A stretch of DNA of 64,000 bases from Lacimicrobium alkaliphilum (GCF_001466725.1 NZ_CP013650.1:1798001-1862000), one strand, 5' to 3'. Shown: positions 24,683 through 33,132, counted from the first letter of the stretch. The notes: generated from the sequence alone by a model not told the origin. Numbers and translations: made by a program.

Positions 24683-24985
24683 ATGTTTGTGGTGATTTTC
24701 CGGGCAAAGGTCCGTCAGTTTGACGAAGAATATTCGCAAACGGCGGCACGTATGCGGGAACTGGCAATTAACGAGTTTGGTTGTCTGGAGTTTACAGCGG
24801 TAACTGAGGGCAATGATGAGGTGGCCCTGTCGTACTGGCCTTCAGAAGAGCACATCAGGCGCTGGCGCGCCCATCCTGAACATCGGGCCGCGCAGCAGCG
24901 GGGAAAGGAAAAGTGGTACGCGTCCTATTCTGTGCAGGTGGCGGAAACTTCCCGCCAGTACAGCTCTTCTGTTGATAACAGCTAA
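24683..24985 (+). CDS. Antibiotic biosynthesis monooxygenase (ABM) domain protein
   Basis: A 100-residue ABM protein: MFVVIFRAKVRQFDEEYSQT, GCLEFTAVTEGNDEVALSYW and EEHIRRWRAHPEHRAAQQRGK are the barrel strands and the helix of the family. CAGGAG precedes the ATG. The last 29 or so codons are repeated at about 90 percent identity at 26982-27068 on the far side of the GGDEF-EAL gene, which makes this gene and its fragment a flanking direct repeat. Confidence 0.85.
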   Translation: MFVVIFRAKVRQFDEEYSQTAARMRELAINEFGCLEFTAVTEGNDEVALSYWPSEEHIRRWRAHPEHRAAQQRGKEKWYASYSVQVAETSRQYSSSVDNS

Positions 24986-25045
24986 ACGTGAGATTGGAAC
25001 GCCGGGTTACCGAAAAGTTGATATTCAGGCCAGCTAATGCAGTGA

Positions 25046-25063
25046 AGTGTATTACAATACACT
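25046..25063. promoter_or_regulatory. 18-base palindromic operator candidate
   Basis: AGTGTATT-AC-AATACACT has perfect 8-base arms. It lies 89 bases before the EAL gene start and just upstream of a 16-codon frame (25072-25122, MGETMESVPRQLHNNQ). The short TGTATT/AATACA half-sites are the sort bound by ribbon-helix-helix or small HTH repressors. The cognate factor is unknown. Confidence 0.5.
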
Positions 25064-25151
25064 AAGGTCTTATGGGAGAAACCATGGAGTCAGTCCCACG
25101 GCAATTGCATAACAATCAGTGACACCAATGTCTATTATCCAGGAGGGTATA

Positions 25152-26978
25152 ATGACTGTATCCAATTATCAGAAACCCGAGATTCCTGCGGACGAGGAAG
25201 AGCGACTCAGTGAGCTGAATCGACTGAACATACTGGATACTGCGGCGGAAGTTCGCTTTGATCGCTATACCTCAATGGTGGCAGATATTTTCGATTTCCC
25301 GGTGGTGCTGGTTTCATTGGTAAGCCACGATCGTCAGTGGTTCAAATCCTCAATCGGATTGGATTTAAAGGAGTGTCCCCGGGATATTTCCCTTTGCGGT
25401 CATGCCATTGTCCAGCAGGGCGTCATGGTGATACCGGATACGCTAAAAGACAAGCGATTCGCCAATAATCCGCTGGTGACGGGCGAGCCGTACATTCGCT
25501 TTTACGCTGGTGCTGTGGTGCATTCGCCCAAGGGACAACCGCTGGGCACCCTGTGCCTGATAGACCACGAGCCGCGGGAGTTTAATGAACAACAGTGTAA
25601 GCGATTGCGCCAGTTTGCAGAACTGATAGAGAGTGAGATTAAACACAACTCCGATCTTGAAGAGTTGCGCGCGTCAGTGGAATTCTCAGCGTTTTACGAC
25701 CCCCTTACCCAGCTTCCCAACCGGCGACTGCTGACCGACCGGCTTGAAAAACTACTCGAGCTTTCAGAGTTTGAAAAGCGTCAGGTGGCGGTATTGCTGT
25801 TCAATGTTGCTGGTCTGCGTCTGTTTAATCAGAGCCTGGGCACCGAGGCCGGCGACGAATTGTTGCGCCAGCTAGCCGACCGACTCCAGGGTTGCTGTCC
25901 GGCTGGTGGCACAGTGGCGCGCCTGCAGGCCGATGAATTTGTGCTGGTCTTTCCTTCCCTTAATTCAAACAAGAATCATATCGATAAGGTGGCTGAACAG
26001 GCCCGAGCTGCGCTGGTGAAATCATTCCGGCTGATGAGCAAGGAGCACTACATCCGGGTACAAATCGGCGCCAGTGTTTTCCCCGACAATGGCGTAACTT
26101 CGGCGGGGTTACTCGAGCAAGCCTCAGCGGCAATTCGCTTTGCCGGTCAGGGCGAGCCGGGGGCAATTTGTTATTTCAATAAAGCCGAATCGGAGAGCAT
26201 TTCCGAGAACCTGAAAATCGAGTCCAGTTTGCGGGGGGCGCTGGAAAATAATGAGTTCAGTTTGCTTTACCAGCCCATAGTCAATCTGGAAGACGCTAAG
26301 CTTGCTGGCGTTGAAGCCCTGTTGCGCTGGCATAATAAGGAACTGGGGAGTGTCCCACCGGATAAGTTTATCCCTATCGCGGAAAGAAATGGGCTGATAG
26401 TGGCCATAGGCCGCTGGGTGCAGCAAGAAGTCTGCCGGCAGATCAAATGCTGGAGCACTCAGAATAGCTGGGCGTTGCCGGTTGCCATCAATGTCGCCGC
26501 CGCAGAGTTGCTGCAGCCTGAGTTTTCCACAAACCTTATTCAGCGCATGGAAGCAGATGGCATAGCGCCGGAGCTGCTGTGGGTAGAAGTAACAGAGTTT
26601 TCCCTGGCATCCGACTCTCCCACTGTGGATGAAAACCTGGCCTTGTTGAGTAAGGCGCAGATAAGGGTTCATATCGATGATTTCGGTACCGGTTATTCAT
26701 CACTTTCTTATTTGCAGCGCATGCCCATCAGCAGCCTTAAAATAGACCGTTCTTTTATCAACGGCTTGCCCCACAATAATCAGGAACTAGCGCTTACCCG
26801 CTCGATCCTCAGTATGTCTTCAGATCTGGGGCTTGCCACTGTTGCTGAGGGTATTGAGAACCGGCAACAGTATGATTTTCTGCGCGACAGCGGCTGTAAG
26901 ATGGGACAGGGTTTTCTGCTGGCCCGTCCTCTGCAGGCTTCAGAAATAGAGGGCCTGCGCGATCGTTCTCTGATCTGA
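25152..26978 (+). CDS. GAF-GGDEF(degenerate)-EAL protein, probable c-di-GMP phosphodiesterase
   Basis: A 608-residue cytosolic protein; ATG 25152 follows AGGAGG directly, so two upstream ATGs are rejected. Residues about 25-165 are a GAF sensor (NRLNILDTAAEVRFDRYTSM, CGHAIVQQGVMVIPD). The GGDEF domain (YDPLTQLPNRRLL) has ADEF in place of GGDEF at about residue 259, so cyclase activity is unlikely. The EAL domain is intact: GVEALLRW, INVAAAEL, VEVTEFS, HIDDFGTGYSSLSYL, SLKIDRSFI, TVAEGIEN. It should hydrolyse c-di-GMP, perhaps with GTP acting through the GGDEF relic. Direct ABM repeats flank the gene. Confidence 0.9.
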   Translation: MTVSNYQKPEIPADEEERLSELNRLNILDTAAEVRFDRYTSMVADIFDFPVVLVSLVSHDRQWFKSSIGLDLKECPRDISLCGHAIVQQGVMVIPDTLKDKRFANNPLVTGEPYIRFYAGAVVHSPKGQPLGTLCLIDHEPREFNEQQCKRLRQFAELIESEIKHNSDLEELRASVEFSAFYDPLTQLPNRRLLTDRLEKLLELSEFEKRQVAVLLFNVAGLRLFNQSLGTEAGDELLRQLADRLQGCCPAGGTVARLQADEFVLVFPSLNSNKNHIDKVAEQARAALVKSFRLMSKEHYIRVQIGASVFPDNGVTSAGLLEQASAAIRFAGQGEPGAICYFNKAESESISENLKIESSLRGALENNEFSLLYQPIVNLEDAKLAGVEALLRWHNKELGSVPPDKFIPIAERNGLIVAIGRWVQQEVCRQIKCWSTQNSWALPVAINVAAAELLQPEFSTNLIQRMEADGIAPELLWVEVTEFSLASDSPTVDENLALLSKAQIRVHIDDFGTGYSSLSYLQRMPISSLKIDRSFINGLPHNNQELALTRSILSMSSDLGLATVAEGIENRQQYDFLRDSGCKMGQGFLLARPLQASEIEGLRDRSLI

Positions 26979-26981
26979 GAC

Positions 26982-27068
26982 CGGGCCGGACAGCAACCGG
27001 GAAAGGAAAAGTGGTACGCATCCTATTCTGTGCAGGTGGCGGAAATTTCCCGCCAGTACAGCTCTTCA
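26982..27068 (+). pseudogene. ABM gene 3' fragment, direct repeat of 24884-24969
   Basis: This 87-base stretch begins four bases after the EAL stop and matches the end of the ABM gene at roughly 90 percent identity, encoding GKEKWYASYSVQVAEISRQY and then Ser-Ser and a stop. No start or N-terminal part is present. Together with the intact copy it brackets the EAL gene. Confidence 0.75.
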
Positions 27069-27246
27069 TAATAAACGGATTACTTTTATCAAAGGTTTGT
27101 CACCTTTTTGATCAGAGCCGTTTGAATAAAATCTTATAATGCGTTTTTGTAGCCCGCCATCGCTATAAGCTCGTGGAAATGTCGCATTTTTACAAGACGC
27201 AGATTATTGCAACGAACACAATACAGGCCATCAATCCGCAATTGAT

Positions 27247-27279
27247 TGCAGACTATTACCTGCAAGGTAATAGTCTGCA
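27247..27279. promoter_or_regulatory. 14-base inverted repeat upstream of the XRE gene
   Basis: TGCAGACTATTACC at 27247-27260 and GGTAATAGTCTGCA at 27266-27279 are perfectly complementary, separated by TGCAA. The element ends 26 bases before the ATG at 27306, so it is placed to overlap the promoter. Autoregulation by the XRE protein is the simplest reading; an RNA hairpin in the leader is the alternative. Confidence 0.7.
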
Positions 27280-27305
27280 TTTACCAATGGGGTAAAGTAC
27301 GTTGC

Positions 27306-28145
27306 ATGAAACAGGTTAATTTAACCGTTGGGCAGTTACTAAGGCAGTGGCGACAACAGCGGCGCTTAAGTCAGTTTGGTTTGGCCATTGAGGCGGAAAT
27401 CTCCCAGCGTCACCTGAGTTTTATAGAATCCGGCCGGGCATTGCCCAGCCGGGACATGATACTGCGTCTGGCTGAGCCGTTGGATATCCCACTGCGGGAG
27501 CGCAATATTCTGCTGACTACTGCGGGCTATGCGCCTGTGTACAGTGAGACCAGGCCAGAAACTCCTGGCCATGCGCAGGTGCAGCAGTTTGTGCAGTTTA
27601 TTCTTGATGGTTGCGAGCCGTTTCCGGCGCTGGCCGTGGATCGTCACTGGCAGTTATACGCCTCGAACAAGGCGTTGTTAAGGTTGCTTAGCGATATACC
27701 GCAGAGCTTGTTGCAGCCACCGATAAATGTGCTGCAACTTAGCCTGCATCCACAGGGGCTGGCACCGCGCATTGCAAATTACGACCAGTGGCGTGAGCAC
27801 ATCTTGTTGCGACTTGAGCATCAGATCCGCGACACTGCCGATGCCGGTCTGAGTGAGTTACTGCAACAGCTAAGCCAATACCCGCCACCTGCGAACGCCA
27901 GGCCAATAAGTGAACCTGCGACAGAACAGCTGGTGCAGCTGGCCGTGCCTATGCAACTGCAGACTGAGCTGGGAACGTTGTCACTCATCAGCACGACAAC
28001 CGTGTTTGGCACGCCAACCGACGTTACCTTGTCGGAACTGGCGATTGAATGTTTTTTTCCGGCTGATGAAAACAGCGCTGTTTTATTACGGGAACTGGCT
28101 GCCACCAGGATTGAATCAGAAGGAGATAGTAATGACATCGAGTAA
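27306..28145 (+). CDS. XRE family regulator with MmyB-like ligand-binding domain
   Basis: A 279-residue regulator; ATG 27306 starts just before the HTH and the upstream frame (from 27246) covers the palindrome, so it is rejected. Residues about 5-65 are the HTH (LLRQWRQQRRLSQFGLAIEA, ISQRHLSFIESGRALPSRDM). Residues about 95-270 are the MmyB-like PAS-type domain (FPALAVDRHWQLYASNKALL, PINVLQLSLHPQGLAPRI). Such regulators usually control an adjacent oxidoreductase or monooxygenase. Its 3' end overlaps the ABM gene start by 14 bases. Confidence 0.88.
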   Translation: MKQVNLTVGQLLRQWRQQRRLSQFGLAIEAEISQRHLSFIESGRALPSRDMILRLAEPLDIPLRERNILLTTAGYAPVYSETRPETPGHAQVQQFVQFILDGCEPFPALAVDRHWQLYASNKALLRLLSDIPQSLLQPPINVLQLSLHPQGLAPRIANYDQWREHILLRLEHQIRDTADAGLSELLQQLSQYPPPANARPISEPATEQLVQLAVPMQLQTELGTLSLISTTTVFGTPTDVTLSELAIECFFPADENSAVLLRELAATRIESEGDSNDIE

Positions 28146-28470
28146 TGATGAGATGGCATTTTACGTAACATTGCAGATCAAGCCGGAAAAGGTCGATGAA
28201 TGGCTTCAGGCGGTGAACGATATTATTGAACAGATGGCAAAAGAAACGGCTTTTATCTGCTGTCATTTGCAGCGTGACCTGTTTAATCCCTGCACTTTTA
28301 CTCTGTTTGAGAAATGGCGCGAAGCATCGATGGAGACCTTTCTGGCTAATCAGATGCATCCTTATCGGTATGCCTATGAGCAAAAATTGCCCGAGTATCT
28401 TCAGGCACCAAGACAGGCCGCTATCTTAACGCCGTATGATTTTCTCCCTTCCAGCAAAAGGAAAAGGTAA
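28132..28470 (+). CDS. ABM-type monooxygenase-like protein
   Basis: A 112-residue protein that starts inside the end of the XRE gene (AGGAGA before ATG 28132). AFYVTLQIKPEKVDEWLQAV, ETAFICCHLQRDLFNPCTF and TLFEKWREASMETFLANQMH are ABM-like strands and helix; the Cys-Cys in FICCH is unusual. The overlap with the MmyB-type regulator makes it the probable regulated enzyme. Substrate unknown. Confidence 0.78.
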   Translation: MTSSNDEMAFYVTLQIKPEKVDEWLQAVNDIIEQMAKETAFICCHLQRDLFNPCTFTLFEKWREASMETFLANQMHPYRYAYEQKLPEYLQAPRQAAILTPYDFLPSSKRKR

Positions 28471-28500
28471 TTTTGAGCTTTAATTACAGGACAACCAAAA

Positions 28501-29193
28501 ATGCTTCGTCTTTACATCGGTAATAAGAATTACTCTTCCTGGTCACTGAGGCCATGGATTTTATTAAGGCAGCTTAATATTCCGTTCGAAGAGAAATTAA
28601 CACCTTTTGGCAATATCAACGGCACATCTGCTTTTTCGGAATTTTCTCCTACAGGAAGAGTCCCTTGCCTGGAAGATGATGGACTTACAGTATGGGATTC
28701 CCTGGCTATCGTTGAATATATCTCGGAAATGGATAAGGCCGTTTGGCCCGCCAGGAGAGAAGCAAGAGCCTGGGCCAGAAGTGTTGCCGCAGAGATGCAC
28801 TCAGGCTTCCCCCATATAAGAAATGTCTGCACTATGAATTGCGGCCTCAGGATAAAATTGTCGCAGTGGACTTCTGCGCTTCTCAGTGAATGGCGCCGGT
28901 TGGATGATATTTGGTGCGAAGGTTTAAGCCGGTTCGGTGGGCCATTTCTGGCAGGAGAGCAATTTACCGCGGTTGATGCATTCTTTTCGCCCGTGGCTTT
29001 TCGGGTACAAACCTATTCTCCACAACTATCCCGGACTGCAGAGGAATACATACAACGTTTGCTGCGGTTACCTTATATGCTCAACTGGTATGAGAGCGCC
29101 CTCCGGGAAGAATGGCGTGACGAGGAACATGAACAGGAGGCTCGTGAAGCTGGCATATGGCTACAGGATTTGCGACGGGATGCAGTATTATAA
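28501..29193 (+). CDS. Glutathione S-transferase
   Basis: A 230-residue GST. The N-terminal domain reads LRLYIGNKNYSSWSLRPWIL (Ser in the SSWS active-site position, zeta/maleylacetoacetate isomerase-like subgroup), with SPTGRVPCLEDDGL and VWDSLAIVEYISEM for the glutathione site. The C-terminal helical domain contains FTAVDAFFSPVAFRV. It follows the ABM gene by 30 bases and may be in the XRE-controlled transcript. Reaction not deducible. Confidence 0.87.
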   Translation: MLRLYIGNKNYSSWSLRPWILLRQLNIPFEEKLTPFGNINGTSAFSEFSPTGRVPCLEDDGLTVWDSLAIVEYISEMDKAVWPARREARAWARSVAAEMHSGFPHIRNVCTMNCGLRIKLSQWTSALLSEWRRLDDIWCEGLSRFGGPFLAGEQFTAVDAFFSPVAFRVQTYSPQLSRTAEEYIQRLLRLPYMLNWYESALREEWRDEEHEQEAREAGIWLQDLRRDAVL

Positions 29194-29231
29194 AACTTAT
29201 CTCTGTATACGAGTTTAGGGAGCATCAGTAA

Positions 29232-29813
29232 ATGAGCAGCGAGGACGCAAACGTTACCCTATTGTTACGTCAGCAAAACTGGCATAACGAAAGAAATAAG
29301 CTCAGGGAGATCATTCTTGACTGTGGCCTCACCGAGCAGGTCAGGTGGGGCAAGTTATGCTATCAGTTTGAGAACGGCAATGTGGTGATCATCTATGGCC
29401 TTAAGCACTACTGTGCGCTTGGTTTTTTTAAGGGGGCTTTGTTACAGGATCCCCACGGGATGCTGGTTAAACCGGGTCAACATTCACAATCCATGCGCCA
29501 AATCCGTTTCACCACCCTGGAAGAAATTGGTGACAAGGAGGAATACATAAGAGTCTATATTAATCATGCCCTGGATATTGAAAGAGCGGGTCTGCAAGTC
29601 GAGTTTAAGGAAAAGGACAACATCAGGGCACCCCAGGAGCTTGAGGCCAAAATGGCAGAAATGCCGGCATTGAAAGTGGCATTTGAGGCGCTGACCCCGG
29701 GGCGACAGAGGGGCTATATTTTGCACTTCATTGGGGCGAAGCAGTCTAAAACCCGTATTGCACGAATTGAAAAGTGCATTCCCAAAATCCTCGCAGGCAA
29801 GGGGCTGTCTTAG
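29232..29813 (+). CDS. YdeI-like protein (DUF1801 + OmdA-type C-terminus)
   Basis: A 193-residue protein. Its N-terminal DUF1801 domain shows LREIILDCGLTEQVRWGKLC, NVVIIYGLKHYCALGFFKGA and SMRQIRFTTLEEI. The C-terminal part ELEAKMAEMPALKVAFEALT followed by PGRQRGYILHFIGAKQSKTR is the bacteriocin-protection (OmdA/YdeI) motif. In enterics YdeI is linked to resistance to cationic peptides; transfer of that role here is inference. Located between a GST and a regulator on the same strand. Confidence 0.85.
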   Translation: MSSEDANVTLLLRQQNWHNERNKLREIILDCGLTEQVRWGKLCYQFENGNVVIIYGLKHYCALGFFKGALLQDPHGMLVKPGQHSQSMRQIRFTTLEEIGDKEEYIRVYINHALDIERAGLQVEFKEKDNIRAPQELEAKMAEMPALKVAFEALTPGRQRGYILHFIGAKQSKTRIARIEKCIPKILAGKGLS

Positions 29814-29843
29814 GATGCAAGCCAACTTCGTAAGGGCTTTGTG

Positions 29844-31064
29844 ATGGAATCGCAGATAAGGGAGGCGGCAGAGGCGCTGGCCATCGGCGATCCGTTAGCG
29901 GCGCTGAACCGGGTTGCATTGCGGGACGACCCGTCGGCACTTGCTCTGCGTGGGATCGCCATGGCACAACTGGGCGAATTTGATCGCGCCAGGGTGTTAC
30001 TTCGTGGTGCGGTGCGGGCATTTGGTCCGAAACAGCTGCTGGCCCGCGCCAGGTGTATTGTGGCTGAGGCAGAAATAGCCCTGGCTTCGCGGGATCTTGG
30101 CTGGCCTGTTAAGGCGCTGAATGAAGCACAGCAAACACTTGAAAAACACGGCGATCAGTTGAATGCAGTGTATGCGCGATATGTCGGGGCCCGGCGCCTG
30201 CTGCTGATAGGGCAACCCGATAAAGCAGCACAGGAAGTCGATGCTGACAACCCGGCATCACTGCCCCCGGCGTTGGAAACGATCCGCGAGCTTATTATCT
30301 CTGGTATCGCCATTCGTCGCCTTGAAGTCCGGCGCGCGCGCAGTGCGCTTAAGCAAGCCGAACGAAGTTCACATGAGGCGCGTATCCCGGCGCTGGTGGC
30401 GGAAGTTGCTAATGTGATTGAAAGTCTGGAACTGCCCGCCGCCCGGTTGATTACACAGCGTTGTGAACGTTATGTGCTGCTTGATGAAGTCGAGGAGTTG
30501 ATGAGTTCGAAAGCGTTTATCGTCGATGCGTGCCGCCATAGTGTGCGACTGGATGGCCAGGTGGTATCGCTGGTAACCCGCCCGGTACTTTTTACCTTAC
30601 TACGCGTTATGGCTGAAGCCTGGCCAGATGATGTATCCCGTGATGAGCTGGTTGCACGTGCATTTCGCGCCAAAGGTGTTGATGAGTCGTATCGTGCACG
30701 CCTTAGGGTCGAAATCGGACGGCTACGCCGTCTGTTGAAACCACTGGCGAAGGTGCGCGCCACATCACAGGGCTTCGTACTGGAGCCGGTCGGTGCCCGT
30801 AAAGTCGTTGTGCTTGCCATGCCAATCGAGGAAAAGCATGGGGTGGTGCTGGCATTGCTTTCTGACGGTGAATGCTGGTCAAGTTCTGCCATTGCGTTGG
30901 CGCTGAATTGGGGACAACGCAGTGTACAGCGGGCACTCGATGCCCTGGCCAGCGAGGAAAAAGTCTGCTCTTTCGGCCGCGGCAGAGCTCGTCGCTGGAG
31001 AATACCACCCATGCCCGGATTCGCGACAATCTTGTTACTCCCGGCTGCTTTGCCTGTTGACTAG
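29844..31064 (+). CDS. TPR-like protein with winged-HTH (OmpR-type) DNA-binding domain
   Basis: A 406-residue putative regulator. Residues 1-215 are alpha-helical and TPR-like (ALALRGIAMAQLGEFDRARV, AEAEIALASRDLGWPVKALN). Residues about 225-310 form an OmpR/PhoB-type winged helix (VRLDGQVVSLVTRPVLFTLL, VDESYRARLRVEIGRLRRLL, ATSQGFVLEP). A further small HTH-like segment follows (ALNWGQRSVQRALDALASEEK). ATG 29844 is preferred over GTG 29841 by spacing. Codon and base use looks more GC-rich than its neighbours. Followed by a beta-propeller gene and an SRPBCC gene that it may control. Confidence 0.75.
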   Translation: MESQIREAAEALAIGDPLAALNRVALRDDPSALALRGIAMAQLGEFDRARVLLRGAVRAFGPKQLLARARCIVAEAEIALASRDLGWPVKALNEAQQTLEKHGDQLNAVYARYVGARRLLLIGQPDKAAQEVDADNPASLPPALETIRELIISGIAIRRLEVRRARSALKQAERSSHEARIPALVAEVANVIESLELPAARLITQRCERYVLLDEVEELMSSKAFIVDACRHSVRLDGQVVSLVTRPVLFTLLRVMAEAWPDDVSRDELVARAFRAKGVDESYRARLRVEIGRLRRLLKPLAKVRATSQGFVLEPVGARKVVVLAMPIEEKHGVVLALLSDGECWSSSAIALALNWGQRSVQRALDALASEEKVCSFGRGRARRWRIPPMPGFATILLLPAALPVD

Positions 31065-31099
31065 AATACACTCGTGATCAAGTCAGCAAGGAGATGAAA

Positions 31100-31729
31100 A
31101 TGAAAAAATTAAACGCAGAGATCCTCAATGAGTACGGCCCCTATCAGGGAGCGGAAGCGGTTCATGGTGTTACCTTCGATGGTAAGCGTGTCTGGTTTGC
31201 GTCGGGTGACAAACTCAATGCCATTGACCCTGACAGCACAAAACCAGTGGATTCCATCAATATTTCAGCAGAAGCAGGAACGGCTTTCGATGGGCGCCAC
31301 CTGTTTCAGATTGCAAACGATAAGATTCAGAAGCTCGATCCGACAACAGGTCAGGTATTAGCAACCATTCCTGCTCCGGATGGTAGTTCGGGACTCGCAT
31401 GGGCAGAAGGTTCACTCTGGGTCGGGCAGTACCAGAAACGTAAAATTGTTCAGTTGGATCCGCAGACAGGCGAGGTGCTTCGTGATATCGAGTCCAACCG
31501 GTATGTTACCGGTGTAACCTGGCTGAATGGTGAACTCTGGCATGGCACCTGGGAGGATGACAACAGCGAACTCAGGCGCCTTAACCCGCAATCCGGTGAG
31601 GTTATTGATAGCTTCGCAATGCCCCAGGGTACCGGCGTGTCGGGGCTTGAGTCCGATGGTCGTGATCGTTTCTTCTGTGGTGGCGGAAACAGCGGAAAGT
31701 TAAGAGTTGTTCGCTGCATCAGAGATTGA
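31100..31729 (+). CDS. Beta-propeller (YncE/glutamine cyclotransferase-like) protein
   Basis: A 209-residue protein without signal peptide. It has repeated blades of the form W-(x)-G-x-L-W followed by L-D-P-x-T-G-x-V (for example LAWAEGSLWVGQYQ then VQLDPQTGEVL; VTWLNGELWHGTWEDD then LNPQSGEVI). Such Vgb/YncE-like or glutamine-cyclotransferase-like propellers bind ligands or partner proteins. ATG 31100 has AAGGAG at ideal distance; ATG 31094 is too close. It overlaps nothing but runs tightly into the SRPBCC gene. Confidence 0.78.
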   Translation: MKKLNAEILNEYGPYQGAEAVHGVTFDGKRVWFASGDKLNAIDPDSTKPVDSINISAEAGTAFDGRHLFQIANDKIQKLDPTTGQVLATIPAPDGSSGLAWAEGSLWVGQYQKRKIVQLDPQTGEVLRDIESNRYVTGVTWLNGELWHGTWEDDNSELRRLNPQSGEVIDSFAMPQGTGVSGLESDGRDRFFCGGGNSGKLRVVRCIRD

Positions 31730-31749
31730 TAAGGATAAAAGGAGCGATC

Positions 31750-32208
31750 ATGGTTGATATCATTCATAGAGTCGGAATAAAAGCGCCTGTTTCAGAGGTA
31801 TATAAGTCCCTGGCGACCACTGCAGGTGTGGCAAGGTGGTGGACGCAGGAAACCCACGGAGACTCTGAGCCCGGGGGGATCACAGAAGTCGTATTCAACA
31901 GCCCCGCAGGTGAGAAAGTGGGCGAAATGAAGATGGAAGTGATGGCCTCAGAACCTGATAAGAAGGTGCATTGGCGCTTTATATCCGGGCCGCAGGAATG
32001 GATAGGAACCGATGCTATCTTCGATCTGTCCCGGGAAGGAGAGTACAGTATTGTTCTTTTCGGTCATAAAAACTGGCGTCAGGGCGGCGAGTTTATGGCC
32101 CACTGCAGTATGAAGTGGGCTACCTTTATGCTGAGTCTTAAACAACTGCTGGAAACGGGGCAAGGTAAACCCTCGCCTCATGATGTCAAAATCGATAACT
32201 GGAACTAG
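31750..32208 (+). CDS. SRPBCC domain protein
   Basis: A 152-residue START-like domain: HRVGIKAPVSEVYKSLATTA, VARWWTQETHGDSEPGG, and a C-terminal helix MKWATFMLSLKQLLETGQG. ATG 31750 is chosen because AAGGAG lies six bases upstream, while the frame from 31726 overlaps the propeller gene. It is related to the SRPBCC protein at 34159 (both have EWIGT and LSLKQ in equivalent places). Probably co-transcribed with the propeller gene 20 bases upstream. Confidence 0.87.
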   Translation: MVDIIHRVGIKAPVSEVYKSLATTAGVARWWTQETHGDSEPGGITEVVFNSPAGEKVGEMKMEVMASEPDKKVHWRFISGPQEWIGTDAIFDLSREGEYSIVLFGHKNWRQGGEFMAHCSMKWATFMLSLKQLLETGQGKPSPHDVKIDNWN

Positions 32209-32272
32209 GTACAGATCATGCTCCGGGTTTTATACAGGCGTCACCGGTTTTTTGCTATAGCGGGATACCGGT

Positions 32273-33076
32273 GTGTTTATTAGTTCGGCTGAAATAACGT
32301 ATCAGGGGCAGGTCAGACAGCGGGGCGCTTATCTGACCTTGCGTCCTGGCTTACCTCTCAGCCAATGGGTAAATTGCTTCTGGCAACTGAGGGTACCCGC
32401 CGGCGAATTTGTTTACCGCGTTGTGCCCGATAATTGTGTTGACTGGATCTTCGACCTCAGCGCCAAAGAAGAAAGCTTTATGGTCAGGCCTTTTGTTTCG
32501 CCAGTGGAATTTCCTATATCAGGCCCGGCGTCCTATTTTGGTATCAGGTTCCACGCGCTGGCCTGCCAGGGGCTGATCGGGGCTCCTGTCGGCGAATGGG
32601 CGGGGGAGGAGAATAGTATCGATGCTAAACAGCTTATTGATCCGTTGATTTCAGAGCAGGTGCAGGAGGTAATTTCACTAACCGATCAGTTCAGTCAGCG
32701 ATGTGAGTTGCTTTTGGCTGCATTGCCGCAGCTGTTGCACGTTCCCAGGGTTGACCGGCGATTGGCAGGCTTTATCCTCAGTACCTGTAAAGGGCTGGCT
32801 ACCGGCGCCTATCTGACCCGGTTGGATAGCACCGATTTTGGTATATCCGCCCGTCAGCTTCGCCGTTTAAGCCAGTTGCATCTGGGGCTGTCACCGAAGA
32901 ATTTTCTGAAAGTGGCCAGGTTTCAGGCGGCGCTCCATTTGCTCAATTCAAAAGAACACCGGGGCGTCTGGGCCGGCCACTTTTACGACCAATCCCACTT
33001 TATCCGCGAGTTTAAGGCGCTGGCCGGGACTACGCCGGGAAATTTTCTGAATATGTCCGTTTTGTACAATAAATAA
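32273..33076 (+). CDS. AraC family transcriptional regulator
   Basis: A 267-residue AraC protein. The N-terminal sensing domain of the DUF6597 type (RPGLPLSQWVNCFWQLRV, VVPDNCVDWIFDLS, YFGIRFHALAC) is followed by the double HTH (GISARQLRRLSQLHLGLSPK, SHFIREFKALAGTTPGNFLN). The start is a GTG with a weak ribosome site. A 7-base inverted repeat (CACCGGT at 32242, ACCGGTG at 32267) ends on that GTG. Likely regulates the VOC and SRPBCC genes that follow on the same strand. Confidence 0.85.
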   Translation: MFISSAEITYQGQVRQRGAYLTLRPGLPLSQWVNCFWQLRVPAGEFVYRVVPDNCVDWIFDLSAKEESFMVRPFVSPVEFPISGPASYFGIRFHALACQGLIGAPVGEWAGEENSIDAKQLIDPLISEQVQEVISLTDQFSQRCELLLAALPQLLHVPRVDRRLAGFILSTCKGLATGAYLTRLDSTDFGISARQLRRLSQLHLGLSPKNFLKVARFQAALHLLNSKEHRGVWAGHFYDQSHFIREFKALAGTTPGNFLNMSVLYNK

Positions 33077-33132
33077 GGCCTGGGGTGGCGCTATATTCAG
33101 CTTTGGTAACAGCAAAACAAAGGAGCAATACC

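Larger units (their letters stand above)
26979..27305. other. 327-base gap: ABM gene fragment, then XRE promoter region
   Basis: The left part (26982-27068) is the ABM 3' fragment. The right part (27247-27279) is a long palindrome in front of the XRE gene. Between them, 27070-27240 is moderately AT-rich with no frame I can support. Confidence 0.5.

Noticed and set aside
26124..26672. Antisense frame of 182 codons in the EAL gene
   Set aside because: Shadow of the conserved EAL coding region.
30470..31012. Antisense frame of 180 codons opposite the winged-HTH regulator
   Set aside because: Ser/Thr/Arg-rich low-complexity product, typical of the complement of GC-rich coding DNA.
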